Below, in pieces: positions 1 through 10,602 of a stretch of DNA of 64,000 bases. The stretch comes from Dimorphilus gyrociliatus (Eukaryota > Annelida > Polychaeta > Dinophilidae), in the NCBI GenBank assembly GCA_904063045.1, contig CAJFCJ010000002.1, forward strand, positions 3,963,891-4,027,890, written 5' to 3'. The first letter of the stretch is position 1. Each line of letters begins with the position of its first letter. The notes under the pieces are model-generated. The model worked only from the letters and a program-made list of their open reading frames with translations, had not been told where the DNA came from and did not search any database. The position numbers and the translations under genes were made by a program.

Positions 1-41
1 AAAATATGATGTCGTAGTTTTTTTAATATAAACAAACTCAC

Positions 42-2160
42 AGAATCTGCTTCGCCTAATCTAGACAAATTGCGAGATATTAGAGATCCAAGGCCTAACA
101 AGGCTCCAAGATGATTAGGTGCAACTCTTGTTTTGTACCTTTTGCCTGAAAATCAAATGTATTTGAAAAAAATGGAACAGATATGACCTTTTTCACCTCG
201 AATAATAGCTGGTAATAATGAAACAGCTTTGCGATATGAATTTTCAGCCTCCGTATATTTCTCCAGATTCTTATATGCCCGTCCAACGTTAACATGAGCT
301 CCAATGTCATCCGGTTGTACCCTATAATTTTTAACAAACAGAAAAATTAATAATTTTAATAATTATTTCAATCTGAAAGCTTATTACTTTGCGGCATATA
401 AGAAGTACTTAAGCGCTCTTGCGTGGTCATTTTTTCCTTCCAAAGAATGGCCAACATTATTGAAGAGCTTAGCGTTATTTTGATTAACTCGGATAGCCGA
501 TTTAAATAGGCTATGCTCTGATTCCCTGAGAAAATAATTAACGCTATTTAAAGATTTACATTTTAATTTGGATCTAATTTACCATTCATAATTCCTCAGG
601 AATGTTTTAAAACTAAAAGAAATAACAACATTGGCAGCGAGGACATAAATTATCATTTTCGATATATAAGACATTGAAGAGATTTTATAGAGAATTTTAA
701 AACCAATTGCTAGGAGTATACAGAACCCCATGCTTGGAATGTACAAAATTCTTTCAGCCACAACAAAACCAACAGGAAATAGAAGATTTGAAGCGGGTAA
801 AAAGGGTATACTCATCAGAGCGAGGCTAAATGTTAAACATTTACTAATTTTCGTTTGTTGAGTGACTGCTAGAAGCCCCAACCAGAGGAATAAAGAGTAG
901 AAGGTCAGAGTAGCGAAATTTCTAACATCCAAAAAGGAAGAGATAACAGGTATAGTTCCCATTGTCCAATCACAACAAAGACCAGAAGGATTTAATAACA
1001 ACCAGCTATTTACTGCGAGTAAATAATTGAAAGTTAACTGCCTAGTAGGAGAGGGAGACGCCGCAGCTGGATTGTCGAAGCTATATGAATGCAAATAATA
1101 TTAGAAAAATTACAATCTACAACAGTAAATGAGATTAAGTTCAACTTACTTTGTAAAGTGAGGTAACTGAGCGTCCATAACCTTGATTCTAGCATACAAT
1201 AAACTAACAGTTGTTCCAATTAACAAGGAACATCTCAGAAAAGATCTTTTGAACCATGGAGGACTTGTTCTATTGAAAATATTTAGGACGGTAGGAAGGT
1301 TTTGTAGTTTTAAGTTATTTGCGACAAAGACATCGAAGACACAACAAACTCCAATTACCGTAATACCTTGTTCTTTACATAGCATAGCAAATGCAACAAT
1401 TATTACAGAGAAGATAACATAGAGAAAGGCTGAAAATATGAAATTAAAGTTTAGAGAATGTGAATAAAGTAGATAGGAGAGATATGAGTTGTGTTTTGTT
1501 TTTATCAGTTCATTGTACTTTTATACACTCAATGACAATAGTTTATACAATATAAATACAACTGGTACCCCTCCTGTTCGAAAGTTTTTGTATTAACTGA
1601 CTTGAAATGGTCTGAGTTTTCACTGCTTTGTAATAACACAATAGGGCGGCAAGAAAAAATATCGAAGACAGCAGTTCAGCTCTACCCACAACTCCTGTTA
1701 CGGCTTCAGTATGGATGGGATGTACAGCAAATAAGACTGCGGAGGTATTAGTCAAAAACGAATCATTCAGCACTTTTTGACAAACTTTCCAAAAGAATAA
1801 GGTTACGATTATATGCAGAAGAACATTGACAAAATGATAACCCCAAGGATTTAACTCGCTTAATATGTAATTCCAACGGAAAGTTAAAATGCACAGAGGT
1901 CTATATGATTTATGACTTTTTTCATTGTTCATGGGAGTACCCCAAAAGTCGTTCCGGAAGAGATTGGATAAGGGTGTAAAGGCCCTCAAATCTTTATTAT
2001 CTTTTATTGCTGAAACGTCGTCGAAAACAAACCCGCATTGTGGAGCATTACTGTATATGACATATGTCAGAATACAAAGAAGTGAAACCACGGTCTTATC
2101 TTGCATGGCTGCAACCATAATTGAGGTCATTATAGATTTATTTCTTCTAAAAATATTCAA
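42..2160 (-). CDS. TMTC3: TMTC3-like O-mannosyltransferase, 5' part, runs off left edge
   Basis: Six exons on the minus strand join in frame: 2160-1569, 1429-1150, 1080-583, 525-388, 321-197, 145-42, giving 579 residues; the rest lies beyond position 1. Members of this family are multipass ER membrane proteins with lumenal TPR repeats, implicated in O-mannosylation of cadherins. The N-terminal exon carries the hallmark stretches [22 protein letters not shown] and [19 protein letters not shown]. Exon 2 has LCKEQGITV, and exon 3 the DUF1736-type segment ([15 protein letters not shown]). Exons 4-6 begin the TPR array ([39 protein letters not shown]). Phases match at every junction (1,2,2,2,1). 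The start is uncertain: ATG at 2158-2160 is first in frame, but internal methionines follow within 20 residues. Family members are about 900 residues, so roughly a third is missing. The order of motifs fits TMTC3 better than TMTC1, 2 or 4. Confidence 0.93.
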
Positions 2161-2365
2161 CTTACCTTCAGCTTAATTGACATATACAAACCATGTAAGT
2201 GTGGTAAAATATATCTTTACCAGTTTTTAAGGTCCGACGCGATTTTCAAGAGGGAAATTTAAAACAGCAAACCTGTATAGTTTTTATCGCTTTTTTATTA
2301 CGGAAGAAATAGGCTTAATTTCACAGTACTAGTTTTATCATATGTATGAGAAATTGATATTTAAG

Positions 2366-3302
2366 CTAGACGGTAAACTCTCGGCGAAGAAACGAGACGT
2401 CAAGAGGAAAACATACAAATACACTACCCAGACATAGTTTATTAAAATTCAATATTTGACGATAACTCTGTAAGCCATTTTTTATATCTTTCACCACACT
2501 TTGGTTAGTTTGCCACCACCGACACTTTTTCCTTACATTTATAGGCTGCCATCTTAGCAATAAAGGTGGGTAGGCGTATAGTGAGCAGGAAACCGATCCA
2601 ATACTCATTCTTAGAATTTGGATAGTTTTATTATAGATTGTAACCTCAGCTGAGTGATGACCTTCGGCTATATTAACTAAAGAAATAAATTAAAAGCTAT
2701 CCAGAAAATATGCTTTGTCAGAAAAAAAACAAAGACTTGAGGATGAATATAGAATTACTTTAGCTATTTTTACCTTTCCACCACAAAACCCGATAACCCG
2801 TGCGAATGAGGCAATAGACTCTTGACCCAAAAATGTCCGTGACTTTTATATCGTCGGAAGTTAGACGAACACTCCCATCAATCCCATTGTGAACTAAAAC
2901 CGATGTGTTAGCGCCCTTCAATCTTTTCTCCCCATTGATTAAATAATGAGAGCCAACTGCTAAAACCCTATTCGCAGTCCACTGATGTTCAATAAAGAAA
3001 AGATTACCTTCTGGTCCATCTGAGAAACGAAAATTGCAGGTAAATTCCGCAGAAACAAATTCAACGTTAATTGGCCATAAAACCCGTTTTGGTCCAGTTA
3101 CTTCTAATCCAAAAACGAATTGTGGGGAATTTATCGGATGAATAATCGTTTCGGTACTTTCATAGATTACAATTAAGCCACCAATAATAAACAAGCTAAG
3201 AGTTATTGAGTAATTTAAGCATCTTGATAAAGTAGAACACTTAATAAATTTCTTTTTAATCTTTATAGAAGATCTACGGCTATACATAAAAAAGTTCTTC
3301 AT
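2366..3302 (-). CDS. Unrecognised type II single-pass membrane protein
   Basis: Two exons, 3302-2774 and 2676-2366, join with matching phase (leftover G plus TT) into 279 residues. The first exon alone ends in an intronic stop after WWKG. I do not recognise the family. The N-terminus is very basic (RRSSIKIKKKF), followed by a hydrophobic segment near residues 30-50 (YSITLSLFIIGGLIVIY), so a type II anchor with a short cytoplasmic tail is likely. The remainder looks like a beta-rich extracellular or lumenal domain with scattered cysteines and an Asn-linked glycosylation motif (NTS). Size and topology recall sarcoglycans, but I see no conserved sarcoglycan motif or terminal cysteine cluster, so I do not assign it. 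The gene lies between TMTC3, same strand, 205 bp downstream, and a divergent SLC16-like gene. Confidence 0.62.
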
Positions 3303-4115
3303 TTTTTCTCATAGTCCAGTGCCAAAATATATCAGTTATTTAAACAAGAAAATTTTATTTCACGTTTTCTTTTCCTTTGATTAGTTACTCAAACAAAATA
3401 ATAAGAAAACATTAAATTCTACTTAATTTTATTTTTTTTTCATATAGTAATAAAAGTGGAAAACTTTATTCAACTGATTTTTTCTATGAGATAAGTAACC
3501 TATAATTTTCTGCCTAATAGAACAAAAGATCAAAGGGGCAAAATATTATCGTTTAAAATTATTATTTCGTATCGTCTTCGTAATTGACTGGTTCCTGTTC
3601 TAACGCACATGTAGTAAACCCTCAATCATTTCTTGTAACATATTATTCCATCTAAAGAATCGATTGAATTTTTCCTTGAAGTAATTTTTACAAATAACAA
3701 CAGGCTCGTTTCTATGCTACTTACTCAAGAATTATGGAAATACAACGAACAGTAAATAAGCACTTTCTGTCTATGTTACATTTTGTCTAGATAATTGATT
3801 TTCTGCAATTTATTCTCTGATATTCATATAAAGATTAAAAGACTATTTCCTGTAATATTATTCTGTAATTGCTAGTGCAGTTCTTGGAATCATTTGGGAA
3901 TAATTCAAGAAATGAGTATCTAAATCGGAGGCCTTGTAATTATCTTAGACGAACATAGGAATAATTAAGAAGGAAGAGGGCGTTGTTGTTTCAAATGTTC
4001 AAACCGCGTGGACCGGAAGATATCAACGAACCAGAGTTTCAAGCCCAATAAGGAATATTTAGAGGGAAATTGATATTTAATTACCATTTATAATTAACTC
4101 TGGTTTCAATGTGAA
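3303..4115. other. Intergenic, shared upstream region of divergent genes
   Basis: About 0.8 kb between the start of the minus-strand membrane protein and the SLC16-like gene. It is AT-rich with poly-T runs. No convincing exon, RNA gene or motif cluster was seen. A short open frame starting near 3992 ends quickly and lacks splice support. Confidence 0.5.
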
Positions 4116-5464
4116 ATGGCAGGTTTGATTCTTGCGTATAGAGAGTGAAAATTAAGTGATACTATATCTTTCTTATCTAAACTATTATTTTTGTATTTGT
4201 AGAACCAAATGTTGAAAGCAAAGTTCCAAATGGCGGATGGGGTTGGATGTGCGTTGTGGGTTGCTTCACAATGCATTTTCTATTGGGAGGCTTATCTCGG
4301 TCCTTCGGAATTATTTACCGTTGGCTGCAACTTCGATTTGATAAGTCAGCTGCCATAACAGCTTGGATAGGAGGGACAGGTTTTGCAATAAGAATGGGGT
4401 TCAGTCCTCTTGGTACTGGTTTATCAACCAGATATGGAACAAAACCGGTTGTAATAGTTGGTGGTTTTCTAATGGGCATTGGTGTTATTCTCTGTGCTAT
4501 TGCTCCCTCAGTTGAATTTATGTTCTTCAGTTACTGTTTAGTAACAGGAATAGGCGGAACGCTCATATACGCCCCCGCTGTTGTTATCATGAGCAAGTAT
4601 TTTTCAACCAGGCGCTCGATTGCTAATGGTATATCATCGTGTGGTAGTGGTTTTGGTGTTTTCGTTCTTCCCCTCTTAATGGAATTTCTCCATGAGGAGT
4701 ATGGTTATTTCGGAGCTGTGCTTATATTGGGTGGCATTGAACTAAATAACGTTTGTTGCGGCATGTTATATAGGCCACTAGAGCAGCCTGTAGAGGCTCA
4801 AACTAAAAGAGAGGAAAAGTATATCGATTACAGAATGTTAAAAGAATTCACATTTATCTACTATGCCTTATCCTTAGCATTTTTTACTTCTTCATACCAG
4901 CCAGCCCAAATGCTCTTGCCATCGATGGCCATTGATAAAGGATTCAGTAAACATGAAGGAGCGATGTTACTATCAGTGGTTGGGATAGCCGATATGGTTT
5001 CCAGATTCCTTACGGGTTTTATTTATGATTCACGCTTGTTGAAAAATTATAAACCTCAGTTATTCGTGATAGCTATGATCTTGTCGTCTGTAAGTCAATA
5101 TGTATGGGGCCTATCTCACAATTATCCTTGTCTTATTGCGATGAGTGTAGTTCATGGATTATTTAACGGTAGCGTTGTTAGTCAGCGGTCTGTAATTGCT
5201 GCAGAATTGCTTGGGATAGAAAGATTATCAAATTCCTTTGGTCTTAGTATGGCTTTCCAGGGAACGGCTTTGATGATCGGTCCCCTTTGTGCTGGTTATT
5301 TACGTGATGTGACATCCTCTTATGTCTTCTCGTTCATATTTACTGGTAGTTGTTGTTTGTTTGCTGCTTTTATATTCACTGTAGGACATATTATCGATAA
5401 ATACTTGCGACGCAGAAAAGCAATAGAAATTGCCACTGTTACTGTTGAAGAAACGAAACTATAA
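4116..5464 (+). CDS. SLC16-like (monocarboxylate transporter family) MFS carrier
   Basis: Main exon 4203-5464 encodes most of a 12-helix major facilitator protein. The acceptor at 4201-4202 precedes EPNVESKVPNGGWGWM, the family's first motif (acidic/G-G-W-G-W before TM1). The second family signature appears as YFSTRRSIANGIS before TM5. In TM8 the Asp/Arg pair seen in proton-coupled members is present (IADMVSR), but the TM1 lysine of MCT1 is not, so substrate and coupling are open. The central loop between TM6 and TM7 is short and basic-acidic (AQTKREEKYIDY). The first exon is inferred: ATG GCA G at 4116-4122, donor GTTTGA, matches phase and would give 422 residues, but that donor is weak and a farther 5' exon is possible. 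A poly(A) signal AATAAA lies at 5497-5502, only about 50 bp before the next gene's ATG. Confidence 0.85.
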
Positions 5465-5552
5465 AATTGAATATTTCGCGCGTTTTTTGTTTTTTGAATA
5501 AAAACTGGTATTTTGTACATAACGAGTGTTTCACCGATCGGCTAATTACATA

Positions 5553-6876
5553 ATGAAAGATAGTTACAGATTTAAGATTTTAACGCTGAATTGCTGGTAA
5601 TTATTTTACAATTATGATCTAAGTCGAAATTACATTAAAAGCCTACTTAAATTTCATAGGGGCGTACCGACAAGACTTGCATGTAAACTGCGAAAAGAGA
5701 GAATTTCTGCCATTGGTGAAACGTTGAATAGAGGCGAATATGATATTGTTGTTTTGCAAGAAATTTGGAATCAAGATGACTATAAAACGCTTTGCAAATT
5801 GACTAATGAAATGTTGCCATATAAGCATTATTTTTATGGAGGGATGATAGGAACTGGAGTATGCATATTCTCAAAATATAGAATAGCAGAAACGATGACT
5901 TGGCGATATACTCTAAATGGTTCGTTTTACGCCGTTCATCGAGGAGATTGGTTTGGAGGAAAAGGAGTTGGACTGGCTAAATTACAAATTGGAGATTATC
6001 GACTACATATTTATGGTACTCACCTTCATGCTGCATATTCGGACACGGATGATGAATATAAAATGGACCGCCTATCTCAAGCATTCGAATTGTCGGAGTT
6101 TGTAAGAAATACTTCGGCTGGCTGTGACGGATATATTGTTTGTGGAGATTTCAATTACTCTTGTGGTCAAAGAGGCTATGAGATTATTCGTGCTAATGCT
6201 CGTCTTAAAGATGCTTGGCTAACTCAACTCAACAAGCCGGAAGATGATAGCCAGGGAATGACATGTGACAAACCTGACAATACATTTTATTCAGATAAGA
6301 AAACGGTTCCGTGCCGTATTGACTTTGTTATGTACGGTAATAACGGAGGCGTTGATTTAAAGTGTAGGCAGTGTTTCGTGACAATGCGTCAGATTCCAGG
6401 GAGAGATTACTACTATTCCGACCATGAAGGCGTCTGTGCCGAATTTGACTTGTCCGGAAATGTAACAAGTAAGAATAGATGAATCAAATATTTATCCTCA
6501 TCAATTTAATTTAATACTCTACTTTTCTTTCTCTTCAGTGTCACCTACATCAGCATGTTCAAAAGATGAATTAACAAAACTACTTGAACCATGTATAAAC
6601 TTGTGCGAGAAAACCGAAGTAGAATTTGACAAGAAGAGGTCTTTATCGATCTACTTGTGGTTTTTTTGCCTACTCTATTTGTTTACTATTTATTATTTCT
6701 CTATCGGGGAATTGAAATGGATGCCCATTAGTATGTTTATTGCACTTACTCGTTTTACAGGAAGTGTCTTGGCTTGTATTTTACCTTGGTACTTCTTAGT
6801 CGTTTGTAATTTTGAACTTGGTTCACTTCTTAATGTGAAACTTAATATGAAGAATTTAATTCAAAGCTATGATTAA
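5553..6876 (+). CDS. SMPD2: Neutral sphingomyelinase 1 (SMPD2 orthologue)
   Basis: Three exons, 5553-5596, 5660-6468 and 6539-6876, give 396 residues from ATG to TAA with consistent phases. The enzyme family cleaves sphingomyelin to ceramide and phosphocholine at neutral pH with Mg2+. It has the endonuclease/exonuclease/phosphatase fold: LTLNCWGVP at the N-terminus, the metal-binding glutamate in VVLQEIWNQ near residue 50, THLHAAYS, the GDFNYS motif, RIDFVMY and the C-terminal catalytic SDHEGV. Exon 3 supplies two membrane helices (IYLWFFCLLYLFTIYYFSIG and LACILPWYFLVVCNF), matching the C-terminal anchors of SMPD2. SMPD3 has N-terminal hydrophobic segments instead. The start agrees with family starts. 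The gene follows the SLC16-like gene on the same strand at only 88 bp. Confidence 0.96.
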
Positions 6877-8029
6877 GAAGCAAAACCTTTGTGAATCGGT
6901 AATGTAGTCTAAAGATCAAAGAATGTATTCATTATCAATAAATTAATTTATACAAGTTTGTAAATGACACTAAAGGATTTGTTCTCATTCTATGTGATGT
7001 TTTTGTTTTCTCTCCTTTCCTAATTTGCGCTTCTTCCTTACGGTTGTTTTACCTGGGAGCATCCGAAGAATTACTCCCCCGCTTCGTGGAGTGAGAAACA
7101 TAAATAAGCCTTATCGCATTTAAGAGATTGCTAGGTTATTATGAATATAACTTTTCGCTAATTATAAAAATGTCATTTAGTGTGACCTCGAGCAATAATA
7201 AATTTCCGTCTTTACAAATTTATTCGTTGAGAATCATCAGAGATTGAAATCTTAAATATTCAATATAGCGTAGAAATTTTCATCAAATTAACTTAATAAG
7301 CGGGTTCCTTATACTTTTGTCATTGTATAAAGTGCACTGAAAGGGAAATCATTTTTACTTCCGTGTCTAGCTGATATAAGGCTTTTTTTATACATGTCTA
7401 ACAAATATCTTACCTGAAATACTATAGACCTGATTATTGCCTATCTACATTTCTTATTGGCAATTACTGATAAACTAAAATATTCTAATGGCTCTTTCGT
7501 TCTATATATAATAATAAAAACATCACAAAAACAAGTTGACTATCGTTTTACAGCAGATATTTATAGAAATGTTATGTATTTTCAATAAAAGAAAATGATA
7601 ATCTTAAACTCTTGATTTACACCTATGAATATTTATGTTAGATTATTTTGATGCATTGGCAAAAGTGTAGTCGTGACAATTTAACACAGAGAATTTCCTG
7701 TTTCTTTTATCAGAATAATTTGTTCTGCTAGAGTTAAATGAAATTTACAAATTATTAGACAAATATAGATATGTATTTATTATGCTCATAAAGGTAGAAA
7801 ATTCTTTAAGAAATACTTTATTTTCCCTGATAAAGTCTTAATTTAATGGTTGAATGCTTGTAGTCAGAAATTCTCAATAGGTCTTTGATAACTTTCATAA
7901 TTACCGCTTCTAATGTAATAACTATATGAATATAGAGTATTTTACTTAGAGGCCAGTTGCATCTATTTATAGTAATATGTAATATTTTTCCCTTTCAGAA
8001 TCTTATATATAGCAATCTTTTTTGTCTAG

Positions 8030-8069
8030 ATGGCGCGAGTTTTGTTGGGATACTGCACCCAAGGGACAG
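8030..8069 (+). other. Possible orphan first coding exon
   Basis: After a pyrimidine-rich acceptor (ttttttgtctag) comes ATG GCG CGA GTT TTG TTG GGA TAC TGC and so on for 13 codons, ending in a strong donor G|GTAAGA. It reads MARVLLGYCTQGT and is richer in G and C than the surrounding sequence. No continuation exon was identified downstream, so this may be a fortuitous match or the start of an unmodelled gene. Confidence 0.25.
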
Positions 8070-8539
8070 GTAAGAATGACGTAAAATGTACAACTTAAGC
8101 AAAATAAGTCATTAGATTAGACAGGGCTTATTGAATGACAATTGCGAATTTTGATGAATTAATTCTATATAAACACCCTTTTCTCAGTCAAAATTAGTAT
8201 TAAGATTAATTAAACCTATGTCTCCCTTGATTCAATATAAAACAACCGTATAAGGGTTGACTACTTCATCATTGATATGTCATCTTGTCGGTGCATGTCC
8301 CTCCCCGTACTTGGCATTTTTTAACAAATTTACATTGTATAACCACACAAAGGCCTAGAGCTAAACAAAATCACGATGAGATTTAATTTTGTCAACCCTT
8401 GTTGTTTTTATAAGAATAACTTCGCATACCCGAAGCTTCCTGCCCTTCAGCTATGATTTACCTAAAAAAAGTCTCTGCTCCATGATAGTAAGCAAGAAAG
8501 AGACGCTTGAGGTTGTTATTGTTAAACACACATACATAC

Positions 8540-8577
8540 TTATATATATATATATATATACAATATATATACAGCAT
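8540..8577. repeat. TA-rich dinucleotide tract
   Basis: Alternating TA/AT with small interruptions. Simple-sequence DNA in the gene-poor stretch; no function inferred. Confidence 0.85.
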
Positions 8578-9882
8578 GCTGCAATATAATAGTTATAAGA
8601 ATAAGGTTATTTCTATACTTTATACAGAATATATTAAAAAAAATTTGTTTCCTTACTTAAATATTCTGATAGGGTGATTAAAACATCCATTATCTATAAA
8701 TCTATAAGGGAAAGAAAAACTCATAAATGAATTAACTACAATAGAAAGAATGTCATTTTATTTTTCTTCAACTACTGCATCTTCATCTATTTGACGTCAC
8801 ATTGAATGATGAAATATTCAACAGACAATACGCTTTCCAGAGTTTGGCTTCTATATAAAAATGTATGTTTGCTCTCCTTTTTGTTCTCGTTTCCTTACAT
8901 CCATTCTCTTTCTCCTACTCTCACTTTTCGCTCTCTAGATTTTTCCCCTCCACCCCCTCTGCCCCCCTCCCCTCTCCCACTCGCTTCCTCATAAAAATTT
9001 ATAAAGAAACGAATAATAAGAGTATATAATTTGTATAATTTTTACAAATAGTATTTAATATACATTTAGATAATATTATTAATATGAATTTTGGTTTAAG
9101 TGTTAAAATTCTTTAAAATAAATTAAGAGTTAAAATATAACTAATTTACAATTTTACTCGTTTAGATTTCACATTTTTTTTAAAACCCATTAGCTGTTAT
9201 ATATCTCGTTACTTTTCAGCCACTAATTCGTGGGTGTGGCTATGATTTTACTCTATTATGGTGCACGAGTCAAAAAAGGGTTGGATATATACAAATATAT
9301 ACTTATTTGTCAGTCGAAGCCGGTCAGTACTCCCAATTAAATCATAGCGATTAACTAAAGAGATTGCTCTCTTAATGTAGGAACAGACTGACAAGCTGAC
9401 AGCATACCCTTACTAACTCAATAAATCGATGGATAATTTTTGGGTAAGAACGGATTATAAGGCACTTAGACGCCTATGTAAATGTAAGGCGTCTATGAAA
9501 TTGGCTATACTCTCTAGCACAACGTTCATTTGAGTGTCACTAATATTGGAGTTACCGTGAAATAGAATAATTGAAACAAGTGAAAAAAAAGTGTAATTTT
9601 GTATTATGACAAGGGAAATTAGTTTCAATTACATTCATCTTCTTAAGTATAGAATAACGAAATACTATACCTATAAATTATATGCACGGAAATCTGCTCT
9701 GTAGGCCTATTATTTTCTCGCAACAAGTAACGTATTATGAATTAAAACATAAAAGCAAAAACACATATTAAGACGCTTTTCAGTTGATCCTGCCAAATGA
9801 AAACATTATATATACTAATAGGCCAAGTAATAAAATATACTAGTGTTTTTTATACCTTCTTATTAATGGTATTATTAATAGT

Positions 9883-9883
9883 A

Positions 9884-9914
<31 letters not shown>
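9883..9914. repeat. TAA trinucleotide microsatellite
   Basis: Uninterrupted run of about ten TAA units. It produces a low-complexity open frame that is not a gene. Confidence 0.85.
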
Positions 9915-10401
9915 ATTATTCCCTTATCATAAGAATTCTTTTTAATTTTTTAAGTGGGAAAGAAAAAAGACAGAAGCCATAAAAGTGAAGACAAGGAAAC
10001 TATTAGTAACAAGACAACCGACGTCAAACTTGACTTCTCTTTCATTCATTCCCTAAAATTAAGGTTAAAAGACTAAAATATTGAATTTTTTTTGTCTTGA
10101 AGCGTCTATTATTTATTATTATCGATAAAAAGTTACGGAGCGACTTTGGTATTACGGTGGGAACGCTTTATTACAAAAAGAATCACAAATGATGAGGGGA
10201 GAGGATGTAAACAGTTACTTAAATATGTGGTTTGAATAATAATAACAGAAAGAATACTATTTATAAGTATTGCAGTAGTAATAATAAGATTAATTTCATT
10301 ATGTTTTCTTTTTGTCCATAAAACATATAAGACAATAAACATAAATCTAGGTTCTAAATACACATAGTATAGTTTATTGTACATATATTATATATAGATA
10401 C

Positions 10402-10407
<6 letters not shown>

Positions 10408-10447
<40 letters not shown>
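10408..10447. repeat. AT dinucleotide microsatellite
   Basis: About twenty AT units, lying about 155 bp past the GPCR stop codon, probably in its 3' flank. Confidence 0.9.
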
Positions 10448-10450
<3 letters not shown>

Positions 10451-10602
10451 TTAGTAATATACACTTTCTTCTAGTTTCCACACCTGTTATATATATATAA
10501 CATTTATTACTTATTACTAATCACATAAATATATAAGTATATACAAAGTAAATGTATACATTTATACATTTATATGGTTATTTTTATATTTATCCTCTCC
10601 GG

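Larger units (their letters stand above)
6877..10602. other. Gene-poor AT-rich stretch with simple repeats
   Basis: About 3.7 kb between SMPD2 and the 3' end of the GPCR gene. It contains short TA tracts (about 8540-8577 and 10408-10447), a pyrimidine-rich tract (about 8920-8990), a TAA trinucleotide run (about 9883-9914) and one possible orphan exon at 8030-8069, listed separately. Open frames here are short and low in complexity. No RNA gene was recognised. Confidence 0.6.

Noticed and set aside
2143-2170. Donor-like GAAGGTAAGT just 5' of the TMTC3 start with an AG 19 bases on
   Set aside because: A 19-bp intron is too short; more likely the donor of an unseen upstream leader exon or chance.
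8389-8589. 66-codon frame ending in a TA repeat
   Set aside because: Low complexity at its end, no conserved segment, background base composition.
9783-9795. GTTGATCCTGCCA, identical to 13 bases at the 5' end of 18S rRNA
   Set aside because: The match stops at both ends and no further rRNA sequence follows; chance similarity.
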